Positions 36,842-45,622 of a stretch of DNA of 64,000 nt are shown here, piece after piece. The position numbers and the translations under genes were made by a program. Within the stretch, counting starts at the first letter, position 1. The number at the start of each line of letters is the position of its first letter. The stretch is from Verrucomicrobiaceae bacterium UBA1938. GTDB taxonomy: Bacteria; Verrucomicrobiota; Verrucomicrobiia; Verrucomicrobiales; Verrucomicrobiaceae. The notes beneath the pieces are model-generated. The model was not told the DNA's origin, ran no database searches, and saw nothing but the letters and a program-made list of their open reading frames with translations. The stretch covers positions 14,330 to 78,329 of the forward strand of contig DDFC01000027.1 of NCBI GenBank assembly GCA_002336895.1, in the 5' to 3' direction.

Positions 36842-38254
36842 ATGCCGCAAAACCTCGATGCTCTTCGCCTGGCGCTCCAGCACTCCCCCGACAATGCCCC
36901 GCTGCTCATGCTCTTTGCCGAAGGCTGCCTGGATGAGGGGCTGCTGGAGGAGGCGGAGCAGAGCTTTCAGCGCGTGCTGAAGGAAGATCCCGCGCATGCG
37001 GAGGCACGCCTGGGGCTGGCCCGCGTGGCCCTGCTGAACGGCAAGACCTCGCAGGCGGCGGTGCGTGCGGAGCAGATCATCTCAGACACACCCACCTGCG
37101 CAGCCGCCTACCTGCTGCTGGCGCGCATTCACATCACCGAGGGGGATCTGCCGAAAGCCAAAGCCATGTATGACAAGGGCGTGGCGCTGAACAGCTCCCT
37201 GGCAGATCCTGGCATCGAGAAGGACCTGCACAGCGTCAAACCCGCCGCCGGAGATTCAGACACCTCCGGCCGCAAGCGCGGTGCCATGACCTCCAGCGGC
37301 AGCTTCATTGAGTCGGTGCAGGAGGACAGCGCAGACGATGACGGCCATCCACGCGGTGGCGCGGCCTTTGACCTGGGAGTGGCGGATTTTGGCAAGCCAC
37401 AGCTCAATTTCTCCGGCGTGGGTGGCATGGAAGCGCTGAAGGAGGAGATCCGCATGAAGATCATCTACCCGCTGCAACACGCGGAGCTCTTCAAGGCCTA
37501 TGACAAAAAGGTGGGCGGCGGCGTGCTGCTCTATGGCCCGCCCGGCGTGGGCAAGACGCTCATCAGCAAGGCCACCGCCGGCGAGATCAAGGCCAACTTC
37601 ATCGCCCTGGGCCTGCACCAGATTCTCGACATGTGGATCGGCGGCTCGGAGAAAAACATGCACGAGGTCTTTGAGCTGGCACGGCAGAATGCACCCAGCA
37701 TCCTGTTCTTTGACGAGATCGATGCGCTGGCTGCTGACCGGCGCGACCTGCGGCAGAGCGCCGGGCGCAATCTCATCAATGCCTTCCTCACCGAGATGGA
37801 TGGCTCGGAGTCCAGCAACGACGGCGTGCTCATCATTGGCGCCACGAATGCGCCATGGCACATTGATCCTGCCTTCCGCCGCCCGGGCCGCTTTGACCGC
37901 ACCTTGTTTGTACCTCCGCCTGATGAAGCCGGGCGCGCCGCCATCATCGAGGTCATGGCGCAGAAGAAACCCATCGGTGAGCTGGATCCACGTGCGCTTG
38001 CCAAAAAGACCGAGGGCTTTTCAGGCGCCGATCTGAAAGCGGTCTTTGACATTGCCGTTGAGGACGTGATGAACGAGGTCATGCGCACCGGCAAGGTCAT
38101 CCCCCTGACCACGAAGGATCTGATCAAGGCCGCCGGACGGCACAAGGCCACGACGAAGGCGTGGTTTGAGAGCGCGAAAAACTACGCCATGTACTCCAAT
38201 CAAAGCGGCTTTTACGATGATGTGCTCAAGCATCTCGGTCTCATGAAGCGTTGA
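36842..38254 (+). CDS. AAA+ ATPase with N-terminal TPR repeats
   Basis: A 470-residue cytosolic protein. Residues about 5-120 are TPR helices (ALQHSPDNAPLLMLFAEGCL, EEAEQSFQRVLKEDPAHAEA, AYLLLARIHITEGDLPKAKA). A variable linker leads into a single AAA+ domain of the FtsH/Cdc48 class: Walker A GPPGVGKT (232-239), Walker B ILFFDEIDAL (Asp291, Glu292), sensor GATNAPWHIDPAFRRPGRFD with the arginine fingers, and EGFSGADLKAVFDIAVED. There is no protease domain. It probably remodels proteins. The next TPR gene starts 17 bases later. Confidence 0.88.
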   Translation: MPQNLDALRLALQHSPDNAPLLMLFAEGCLDEGLLEEAEQSFQRVLKEDPAHAEARLGLARVALLNGKTSQAAVRAEQIISDTPTCAAAYLLLARIHITEGDLPKAKAMYDKGVALNSSLADPGIEKDLHSVKPAAGDSDTSGRKRGAMTSSGSFIESVQEDSADDDGHPRGGAAFDLGVADFGKPQLNFSGVGGMEALKEEIRMKIIYPLQHAELFKAYDKKVGGGVLLYGPPGVGKTLISKATAGEIKANFIALGLHQILDMWIGGSEKNMHEVFELARQNAPSILFFDEIDALAADRRDLRQSAGRNLINAFLTEMDGSESSNDGVLIIGATNAPWHIDPAFRRPGRFDRTLFVPPPDEAGRAAIIEVMAQKKPIGELDPRALAKKTEGFSGADLKAVFDIAVEDVMNEVMRTGKVIPLTTKDLIKAAGRHKATTKAWFESAKNYAMYSNQSGFYDDVLKHLGLMKR

Positions 38255-38271
38255 ATTATCCGGCGCTCATC

Positions 38272-39564
38272 ATGTCCGACGACTTTCACCCCGATCCAGA
38301 CGCGGCCTTTGCCCGCGGCCGCCTGCTGCAGACTCAGCACCGCATTCAGGATGCCATCGCCTGCTACCAGCAGGCGCTTGCGCTGGATGCGCAGCACACG
38401 CCCAGCTACCTGATGCTGGCGCTGTGCTGGATGAACGAGCCCGACACCGCAGCGCAGTCCGTGGACGCCGCACGCCGTGCCGTGGCGCTGGAGCCTGAAA
38501 ACGCCTTTGCCCGCAGCGTGCTGGCGCTCACGATGGATGCCAACGCCAAAGACGGCCAGACCTCCGCCAGCAAGGCTGCGCTGCAGGAGGCCGAGGCCGC
38601 GGTGCATCTGGATCCCGACAGCGACTTCAGCCACGCCGTGCTCGCACGCCTCCATCTGCGGCTGCGGGATTATCCCAAGGCGGAGGCCGCCGCCCGCGCC
38701 GCGCTGGCGCTGGACACGGAAAACACCATGGCCGCCGAGGCGCTCTCCGCCGCGCTGCTGCTGCAGAAGAAGGACGCCGACAACGAAGACCTCATCCGCT
38801 ACCAGCTGCAGCGCAATGCCGAAGACGACAGCGCCCACACCAGCGCCGGATGGATGGCCGTGATGAAGGGGGATCACAAACAAGCCAACCAGCACTTCCT
38901 CGAAGCCCTGCGCATCAATCCCATGAGCGAAAACGCACGCATGGGGCTCATTGAATCCTTCCGTGCGCGGTCATGGCCCTACCGCATGCAGCTGAAGTTT
39001 GCGCATTTCATGAACCAGTTCACCGAGGGGCGGCAGACGGCCATCATGCTGGGCGGCTTCATTGGCTACAAGCTGCTCAGCAGCTACCTCAAAACGGTGT
39101 CGCCTTTCCTGGCGGCGGTGGTTGTAGGCGCATGGCTGCTGCTCGTGCTGTGGGCGCATCTGGCGCGCGGCTTCAGCTCCGCTTTCATGGTGATGGACCG
39201 CTTTGCCCGGCAGGCGCTGCGTCCGCGCGAGTATTGGGAGGGCGTGGTGGTGGGCGGGCTCATCTTTGCAGCCGTCTCCTGCCTCGCGCTCGGTTACGCC
39301 TGGGGGCTGAGCGAGGGGCGCTTCGCCGCACTGGCCTGCATCTTCGCCGCTGTGGTCAATGCCGCCGCCTTTACCAATGACCACTGGGTGGGCCGATATG
39401 TTTATGGCGTAGCCGCTGCGATGTCCGGCGTGGGTGCGCTCTGGATCATCGTGGACGTCTTTGGCGGCATCACTCTACCTCTCGCCGGCCCCATCGGAGC
39501 CCTTGCCATCCTGCTCGGCGTGGTCACCACCTGGATGCGGGGTTTCGGGGTTTTGTATCGGTGA
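38272..39564 (+). CDS. TPR protein with C-terminal membrane domain
   Basis: A 430-residue protein starting MSDDFHPDPDAAFARGRLLQ at 38272. The first about 240 residues are TPRs (HRIQDAIACYQQALALDAQH; AAVHLDPDSDFSHAVLARLH). The rest has about five hydrophobic helices (FLAAVVVGAWLLLVLWAHLA; VGGLIFAAVSCLALGYAWGL; AAMSGVGALWIIVDVF). Closely spaced behind the TPR-AAA+ gene, it may recruit that ATPase to the membrane; that is inference. Confidence 0.8.
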   Translation: MSDDFHPDPDAAFARGRLLQTQHRIQDAIACYQQALALDAQHTPSYLMLALCWMNEPDTAAQSVDAARRAVALEPENAFARSVLALTMDANAKDGQTSASKAALQEAEAAVHLDPDSDFSHAVLARLHLRLRDYPKAEAAARAALALDTENTMAAEALSAALLLQKKDADNEDLIRYQLQRNAEDDSAHTSAGWMAVMKGDHKQANQHFLEALRINPMSENARMGLIESFRARSWPYRMQLKFAHFMNQFTEGRQTAIMLGGFIGYKLLSSYLKTVSPFLAAVVVGAWLLLVLWAHLARGFSSAFMVMDRFARQALRPREYWEGVVVGGLIFAAVSCLALGYAWGLSEGRFAALACIFAAVVNAAAFTNDHWVGRYVYGVAAAMSGVGALWIIVDVFGGITLPLAGPIGALAILLGVVTTWMRGFGVLYR

Positions 39565-39656
39565 TGCGGCGGGGCAAGGTGATCTGCCTCTGCCGAGCAC
39601 AGGATTCCGCGTGACAGCGTCTAGCCTGCTATGAGAGCATCTGGCGGAACTCTCGC

Positions 39657-40652
39657 ATGAAGATTCTATTCATACTGCTTTTCACCCAGCTGGCTGCAGT
39701 GGCGGTGGCTGACGACCGGCTGATTCCGTTCGATGAGTTTTATCTCAGTGTGGACTTCAATGGAGAGCCAAAAGCGCGCGGAGTGCGGGTCAGCGTGAGG
39801 ATCTCCCGCAGCACCCACCAGCCTGAAGGTGTGGCTGACATCAAGCTTACCCTGCCTGGGATTCCCTCCTCGATTCCGCCATTAAACAGCGATGAAGTAT
39901 CAGCCTTGAAGGAGGCCTGCAGCGCCGCCAAGAACGATCAGGATTACCACCAAGAAGTCCGCTTTGACATTCATAAAACGATCTGGGAAGCGGCGGTGGT
40001 GGACGGCCAGAGGCAGGTGCGCATCCGGCGTGGAGGAGAAGCGCTGATCTCGCTGGAGCAGGTCGCCATGCTCAGAGAAAGCCTGGTTCAGGCAGAGGCG
40101 GCGCAGGCCTGGTATAAGAAACTGCTCACGGAGCACACGCTGCCACAGAAAACGGAGAGCGCCCACCCTCCGCATGCCCCCCGTTTTTTCTTGATCGCCA
40201 GTCTGGGCGCGGTGTCGGCGGAAGGGCTGGACTATGAGGTGTCTCTCACTCATTACGGAGCTCCGCTCGGCGACGGATATCGAGTCGATCATGGGGTGAG
40301 GTTTTTTGCTCTGGGCGGGAGCATGAGCACTACCAGCGGCACCTGGGTGAAGAGCATGCTGGACCACGTGACGCTGGCGCTGAATGCGGTGGGTAAAAAG
40401 CAGGCGTATCAATTTGAAGCACCGCCGGATGGGCCGCAGGACTCCGGAGGCAGATTCACCGTCACGGCCAATCTGGCCACACAAAAGGCGGACGTGACTT
40501 TTGTGCCAGGCCGGTTCTTTGGCCAACACTCTCCGGTGCAGGGTGCGTTTGACCTCGCGCATCTGACCGCCATCCGTGAGATCGTTGCGCAGGGCGAGGC
40601 GCGGAAGAAATGGTTCTCCGAGCACGAGGACTGGTTCTTCGAGCGGCAGTGA
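39657..40652 (+). CDS. Secreted hypothetical protein with internal duplication
   Basis: A 331-residue protein with a signal peptide (MKILFILLFTQLAAVAVA). Two similar halves are visible: each ends with a pattern like LEQVAMLRESLVQAEAAQAWYKKLLTEH (about 137-165) and DLAHLTAIREIVAQGEARKKWFSEH (about 301-325), preceded by beta-rich segments with VRF/VTF strands. I do not recognise the family. It stands alone; a repeat element begins 30 bases after the stop. Confidence 0.7.
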   Translation: MKILFILLFTQLAAVAVADDRLIPFDEFYLSVDFNGEPKARGVRVSVRISRSTHQPEGVADIKLTLPGIPSSIPPLNSDEVSALKEACSAAKNDQDYHQEVRFDIHKTIWEAAVVDGQRQVRIRRGGEALISLEQVAMLRESLVQAEAAQAWYKKLLTEHTLPQKTESAHPPHAPRFFLIASLGAVSAEGLDYEVSLTHYGAPLGDGYRVDHGVRFFALGGSMSTTSGTWVKSMLDHVTLALNAVGKKQAYQFEAPPDGPQDSGGRFTVTANLATQKADVTFVPGRFFGQHSPVQGAFDLAHLTAIREIVAQGEARKKWFSEHEDWFFERQ

Positions 40653-40682
40653 TCGATTGATGTCCGTCAGCAGCGCGGTGCC

Positions 40683-41252
40683 TTATACCACATGCAGTTG
40701 AAAACGAGTCTGTCAGGATCACAGACAATGAGAGTGCGGCAGGCTCTGGAGCGTGAAAGCAAGAAGCAAAATTTGGAGTGCGGTTGCGGAGTGAGGCGCG
40801 GCCTGTCCTCCGTGGCTCGCAGAGCGAAGGGGGAAACGCAGCTGCCGCTTTGATTGATTCTTCGCTCACCCTGCGGGCTCCTTTCAGTCGTCTGTTTGCC
40901 TTCGGCTATCTCCGATACGCTCCGGTTCGCTTCGCCTGGCTCCGCAGGCGGGTGAGTATGCGCGGACCACAGGCACCCGAAGGCGGAGCATGCAGGGATG
41001 CGCAGGCGCGGTGTGCCTTCGAAAACCACGAGAGGCTCGAAAGCGGCAGCTGCGCTCATTCTTCGCTGCGCAGCCGCATTGATTCGCTATCGCTCACCCC
41101 TTCGGGGCAGCCTGCGGCCGTCTATCTCCGCTTCGCTCCGGTTCCAAATTCAGACGCACTCCATGCCTGCTGATGATCCTTCACCGCCATGCTGCGTGCC
41201 CAGGCATGCGGCGACTGGATGACAGACCTGTTTTCAACGAATCGTGGTATTA
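40683..41252. repeat. Inverted-repeat-bounded element E5 with internal duplication
   Basis: Fills the 597-base gene-free interval 40653-41249. The left end is TTATACCACATGCAGTTGAA and AACGAGTCTG; the right end CCTGTTTTCAACGAATCGTG and GTATTA. The right end reaches into the stop codon of the convergent-reading dehydrogenase gene. Inside, two stretches (about 40840-40940 and 41065-41150) share CGCTTTGATTGATTC/CGCATTGATTCGC, TCGCTCACC, TATCTCCG and CGCTCCGGTTC. I see no convincing gene inside. Confidence 0.65.
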
Positions 41253-44246
41253 CTTTTTCATCAGATACGCAAAAAAGTCCTTCAGGTCCGCGTCGCTCAT
41301 GCCGGTGGTGAGGCCTTCGGGCATGAGGGAGATGGGGGAGGCTTCGAGCTTTTCGATGTCGGTCTGCTTGAAGGCGGTTTTGTTGCCGGCCATGTCTTTG
41401 AGCACGATGCCGCTGGCGTCCTGCGCGTCCATGAGGCCGGTGAGGATCTGGCCGCCTTTCGTCTTCACGATGTAGGCGCCGAAGCCCTCGCGGATCTCCA
41501 TGCTGGGCATGAAGAGGTTGTCCAGCCAGAAGTCGGCGTTGGTGCGGTCATAGCCGGTGAGGTCGGGGCCGATCTTGCCGCCTTCGCCAAAGAGGGTGTG
41601 GCAGATGGCGCAGCGGCCCATGAACTGGATCTTGCCTTTGGCGGGATCTCCGAGGCCGGTTTTGACCACCGCCTTGATGCGCTCAGACTCCTTCTTTTTC
41701 TCGGGTGTCGGTCCGGTGGCCAGCAGGCCCTTCCAGTGCTTGTCGATGGCTGCATCAATCTCAGCGTCTTTGTGCAGGCTGAGCTGGCGCACGATGTCCA
41801 CGGTGAACTGCTTGGCGGGGATCTTCCATTCGTTCACAAAGCTCACCAGAATTTGAGCCCATTCCTTGCGTCCGGCCATCACACGCAGGGCGTCCTCACG
41901 CAGCGCCTTGTCTCCGGCGATCTGGCCTTCCCAGCCCAGCAGCAGGGCCTCGGGGATGCGTTTGTCATCAAACTTGGCGGCGGCCTGCAGGATGCCACGC
42001 TTGAGGCTGGGTGGGTTGGTGCTCTTGAGGATGTTCACCATCGGCATCACCGCCTCCTGCTTGCCCAGTTCGGCCAGGGTCTTGGCGATGGCGATGCGCG
42101 CGGTGTTGCTGGCCTTCTTGTCTTCCAGCAACTTCAGCGCGCTTTTGAGCGCATCTGCGCTGCCGCTGCGCAGCGCCAGCGTGAGATCGCCGCCGCTCTG
42201 CTTGGCGATATAGTCATTGAGCGCCTTCGTCAGCGCCTCGGGCAGCTTCGGCATCTCCGCGCCTTCAAAGGCGGAGGCGATGCCGGCGATGAACTTGCCA
42301 CGCAGCGCTTCGTCGTTCGTCAGCGCGAGAAGATCGGCGCAGGACTGCAGGTTTTCCTCACCTCCGGCCAGGGCGTAGCGTTTCGCGAGCTTCTCAGCGA
42401 GGTTGTCGCGGAAGAGCTTGGTCTTGAGGAAGGCGGTGTCGGATTTGAGGAAGGCGAAGACGGCTGAGCGTTCCTTCTCCGCCTTGGATTCCAGCGCCCA
42501 CCATGCGAGGAGCGGCAGGTGGCCGCTGACGTCTTCCGCATCGCCGGCCCAAAGGAGGGGCAGGGCGGATTTGGCGGGGAGCTTCTTGGCGGTGGCGAGG
42601 ATCTGAGCGCGCACTTCAGGGTGCTGCTCGGTCTTGGCTTCCTTCAGCAGGCCGTCCACATCGCGGCTTTCTTCTCCCACCATCTTCACGCACCAGCGGC
42701 GGATGTAGGGATCGTTGCTCGTGAAAGGCAGCTCATCAGCCAGTCCCAGCGCATCCAGCGCCCACAGGGTTTCGAGAGTCTGCGGCATGGCCTTCAGTTT
42801 AGGGCCCAGATCGGTGAGGTGACGCCACGCGATTTCGTGAATGGCCTGCTTCCGGAACCACTCGTTCGGATGGCTCAGATAGCTGAGAAGCTCGTCACCA
42901 CTCGCCTTGCTGAGATCAAAGGGCTTCAGCTTCGGCGCGCCAGCGGCAGGGCGTACGCGGTAGATGCGGCCGCTCGTTTTGTGCCAGTCGTCGATGGGGC
43001 TCACGTGGCTGAGGCGGGTGTCGTACCAGTCGGCCATGTAGAAGCCGCCGTCCGGGCCCACACCGGCCCACACGGGGCGGAACCAGCGGTCAGGGGTGCT
43101 GAGCAGGTTTTCCTCGTCCTTGGTGCGGAAGGTGGAGCCTTCCGGGATGCGCTCGCTGACATACACGAGGTTTTGCAGGGCATTGGGAGCGATGATCTTG
43201 CCCTCGTAGGCGCTGCCAAGCAGCCCGCCTTCATACACGGTGAAGGCCTGCGGGAAGCGTTTATTGTCACCTTGATGGTTCATGTGCTCAAACCAGCCGA
43301 AGGCATACGGATTGGTCAGCGGGCCATGCTTGCCCCAGCCTTTGATGCCGTAGCTGCCCTGCTCGTAGTGCATGCCGCGGCTGGCACCGTTGGTGCCGGA
43401 GAAGAGGCGGCCCTTGCTGTCGATGTCCAGGCTGAAGGTATTGCCGCCGCCCTCGGCGTAGATTTCAAAGGTCTTCTTGATGGGGTGAAAGCGCCAGATG
43501 CACTGGCCCTCCCACTTCACGTTCTTGGTGCTGGCGCTGCTCACGTTGCCGGTGGTGGTGCTGCCATTGGCACCGTAGAGCCAGCCGTCCATGCCCCACT
43601 GCAGATTGGTGGCCACGCTGTGGGTGTCCTCCAGGCCAAAGCCGCTGAGCTCCACCTCAGGCGTGTCACTATCTGGCTTGGCATCAAAGTCCGCGTCTGG
43701 ATAGCTCAGCAGGTAGGGCGGGTTCAGCACCCAGATGCGGCCCATGCCATGCAGCGCGGCGCTGGCGATGTTCAGGCCCGTGATGACGTCCTCGTGCTTG
43801 TCAAAGAAGCCGTCGCCATCCGTGTCTTCAAAGACGGTGATCTTGTCCGCGCCCTTCTCCCCGCGCGGTGGCGGCAGCGGCACCTTGTCAAATTTGGCGC
43901 GCAGGTGCTGGTCATAGCTGATGATCTTCAGCCCTGCGGGAAACTGGTACTGGCGGTACTGCACCACCCACATGCGGCCTTTGGAGTCCCAGCTTGCGTA
44001 CAGCGGCTGCTCCACCACGGGCTCGGCAGCCATGAGGTCGATGGCGACATCGCTGCGTGTTTTGAATTTCTTCAGCGCCTCTTCCGGGGGCGTGGGCGGG
44101 GTGTCGTCGCGCATCACTCCGCGTCCGGCGCGGGTCTCCATGATCTTCTTCACCGCCTCATTGCCGGCCACGGCGTCGGGCTTGACGTTGGGGTCGGCGG
44201 CGAGCGCGGAACTGCCTAGCAGGAGGAGGAAAAGACGCGTGTTCAT
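41250..44246 (-). CDS. PVC-type secreted dehydrogenase/HEAT/cytochrome c protein
   Basis: A 998-residue protein with a signal peptide (MNTRLFLLLLGSSALA). Residues about 50-430 form a beta-propeller of the PVC membrane-bound dehydrogenase type (LYASWDSKGRMWVVQYRQ, GMGRIWVLNPPYLL, VWAGVGPDGGFYMADWYDT). Residues about 450-830 are helical HEAT-like repeats. The last about 140 hold one haem site CAICH in GRCAICHTLFGEGGKIGPDL with GFGAYIVKTKGG. This architecture is highly typical of Planctomycetes and Verrucomicrobia; the substrate (possibly a sugar or alcohol) is unknown. Its TAA stop lies in the end of element E5. Confidence 0.9.
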   Translation of the reverse strand: MNTRLFLLLLGSSALAADPNVKPDAVAGNEAVKKIMETRAGRGVMRDDTPPTPPEEALKKFKTRSDVAIDLMAAEPVVEQPLYASWDSKGRMWVVQYRQYQFPAGLKIISYDQHLRAKFDKVPLPPPRGEKGADKITVFEDTDGDGFFDKHEDVITGLNIASAALHGMGRIWVLNPPYLLSYPDADFDAKPDSDTPEVELSGFGLEDTHSVATNLQWGMDGWLYGANGSTTTGNVSSASTKNVKWEGQCIWRFHPIKKTFEIYAEGGGNTFSLDIDSKGRLFSGTNGASRGMHYEQGSYGIKGWGKHGPLTNPYAFGWFEHMNHQGDNKRFPQAFTVYEGGLLGSAYEGKIIAPNALQNLVYVSERIPEGSTFRTKDEENLLSTPDRWFRPVWAGVGPDGGFYMADWYDTRLSHVSPIDDWHKTSGRIYRVRPAAGAPKLKPFDLSKASGDELLSYLSHPNEWFRKQAIHEIAWRHLTDLGPKLKAMPQTLETLWALDALGLADELPFTSNDPYIRRWCVKMVGEESRDVDGLLKEAKTEQHPEVRAQILATAKKLPAKSALPLLWAGDAEDVSGHLPLLAWWALESKAEKERSAVFAFLKSDTAFLKTKLFRDNLAEKLAKRYALAGGEENLQSCADLLALTNDEALRGKFIAGIASAFEGAEMPKLPEALTKALNDYIAKQSGGDLTLALRSGSADALKSALKLLEDKKASNTARIAIAKTLAELGKQEAVMPMVNILKSTNPPSLKRGILQAAAKFDDKRIPEALLLGWEGQIAGDKALREDALRVMAGRKEWAQILVSFVNEWKIPAKQFTVDIVRQLSLHKDAEIDAAIDKHWKGLLATGPTPEKKKESERIKAVVKTGLGDPAKGKIQFMGRCAICHTLFGEGGKIGPDLTGYDRTNADFWLDNLFMPSMEIREGFGAYIVKTKGGQILTGLMDAQDASGIVLKDMAGNKTAFKQTDIEKLEASPISLMPEGLTTGMSDADLKDFFAYLMKK

Positions 44247-44387
44247 GGGCGGGGAGGATTAACAAACGGAGCGGCGGCGCATTCTTGCCAGCTTATCACC
44301 GGTTCCGGTATTTTCGTGTGACAGAAAAAGGGTGGCGACAGGGTTTGATTTCCGCTCCAATGCGATGAACGACTCCAAAGACACCCT

Positions 44388-45548
44388 ATGGCTGACTCTT
44401 ATACTGAAGTGACGACGCAAAACTGGTTCAGCCGCCTCGGCGAATCATTCAAAGGCATTCTCATGGGGCTCATCCTTGTCCCGTTCATGATTTTCATGCT
44501 GTGGTGCAATGAGAGTGAGGCCGTCACCTACGCCAAGAGCCTGAAGGAGGGGGCGGCTGTCATGGTGGAGGCCACGGCGAGCAAGATAGACCCTGGTCAT
44601 GATCGCAAGCTGGTGCATGTGATGGGGGAGGCCGCTGCCGCTTCCGATGTTGTCGATACGCATTATGGCATTCGCGTGCCGGCTCTCCGTCTGGTGCGGC
44701 AGGAAAAAATCTACCAGTGGGTGGAGCACAAGAAAACGCAGACCCGTCAAAAAACCGGTGGCAGCGAGGAAACCACCACCACCTACACCTATGAGCGGAA
44801 ATGGGCTGACAGTCCGGCGAACTCCACCGAGTTCAATCATCCCGAAGGCCACGAAAATCGTGGCAGCCTGATCGTGGGCGATGCCAACATGACGGCGAGC
44901 AAGGTCTCTCTGGGCGCCTACCGAGTGCCGGAAAGCTTTGTGAAGAGAATGGGCCGCCCGCAGGCGCATGCCGTGGCAGAGGCAGACCTGGCGCGACTGC
45001 CCGTTGATCTCAAGTCCCGAGCCAAGCTGAGCGCCGGAGTTTTCTACTTTGGTACAGATCCCCAGTCCCCCCAGATTGGCGATGTGAGAGTTTCCTTTGA
45101 AGTCGTGCCACCCGGCTCATTCAGCATCCTGGCGGCCCAGGTGGGCGACAGCTTTGAGCCCTACCAGACCAAAGCCGGCGACCCGATCGACTTCATCGAG
45201 TCTGGCGAAGTCAGTGCCGAAAAGATGTTCAAAGACGCTGCCGCCGCCAATGCCTTCATGACGTGGGTAAAGCGCTTTTTTGGCTTCGTCATCATGGCGG
45301 TGGGTTTCATTCTCATCCTGCGCCCCTTGAGCGTGCTGGGCAGCGTGGTCCCCCTCATTGGAAACATCATCGGGCTGGGGGCAGGTCTGATTGCCTTTGT
45401 GCTGGCCGGGGTCATTTCCTTCGTGGTCATCGCCGTCGCCTGGATCTTCGTCCGCCCGCTGCTGGCTCTGGCGCTGCTGGCCGTGGCCGCCGGGGGAGTT
45501 CTCCTCATGCAGAAGATGGCTGCGGCCAGAAAACCTGCTGTGGCATAG
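44388..45548 (+). CDS. TMEM43 family membrane protein
   Basis: A 386-residue protein. An N-terminal membrane helix (GILMGLILVPFMIFMLWCNE) precedes a large extracytoplasmic domain with the TMEM43 features NESEAVTYAKSLKEGAAVM, YGIRVPALRLVRQEKIYQW and KWADSPANSTEFNHPEGHEN. Three to four helices follow (FFGFVIMAVGFILILRPLSV; LIGNIIGLGAGLIAFVLAGV; FVVIAVAWIFVRPLLALALL). Bacterial homologues are of unknown role. It is divergent from the dehydrogenase gene across 141 bases. Confidence 0.88.
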   Translation: MADSYTEVTTQNWFSRLGESFKGILMGLILVPFMIFMLWCNESEAVTYAKSLKEGAAVMVEATASKIDPGHDRKLVHVMGEAAAASDVVDTHYGIRVPALRLVRQEKIYQWVEHKKTQTRQKTGGSEETTTTYTYERKWADSPANSTEFNHPEGHENRGSLIVGDANMTASKVSLGAYRVPESFVKRMGRPQAHAVAEADLARLPVDLKSRAKLSAGVFYFGTDPQSPQIGDVRVSFEVVPPGSFSILAAQVGDSFEPYQTKAGDPIDFIESGEVSAEKMFKDAAAANAFMTWVKRFFGFVIMAVGFILILRPLSVLGSVVPLIGNIIGLGAGLIAFVLAGVISFVVIAVAWIFVRPLLALALLAVAAGGVLLMQKMAAARKPAVA

Positions 45549-45622
45549 CGAAGTAAGCCTAAATATATTCCAATGTTTATGGTTGTTGCTCCCGTAAAGA
45601 GGTGTGTCACAGTACCTGACTG

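Noticed and set aside
40778..41173. 131-codon open frame in the repeat element E5
   Set aside because: Arg/Ser/Ala/Pro-rich, lies wholly within repeat DNA with internal duplication, and has no recognisable domain.
42519..44219. Plus-strand frame antisense to the PVC dehydrogenase gene
   Set aside because: Shadow of a high-GC gene with a clear signal peptide, propeller, HEAT and haem motif on the minus strand.
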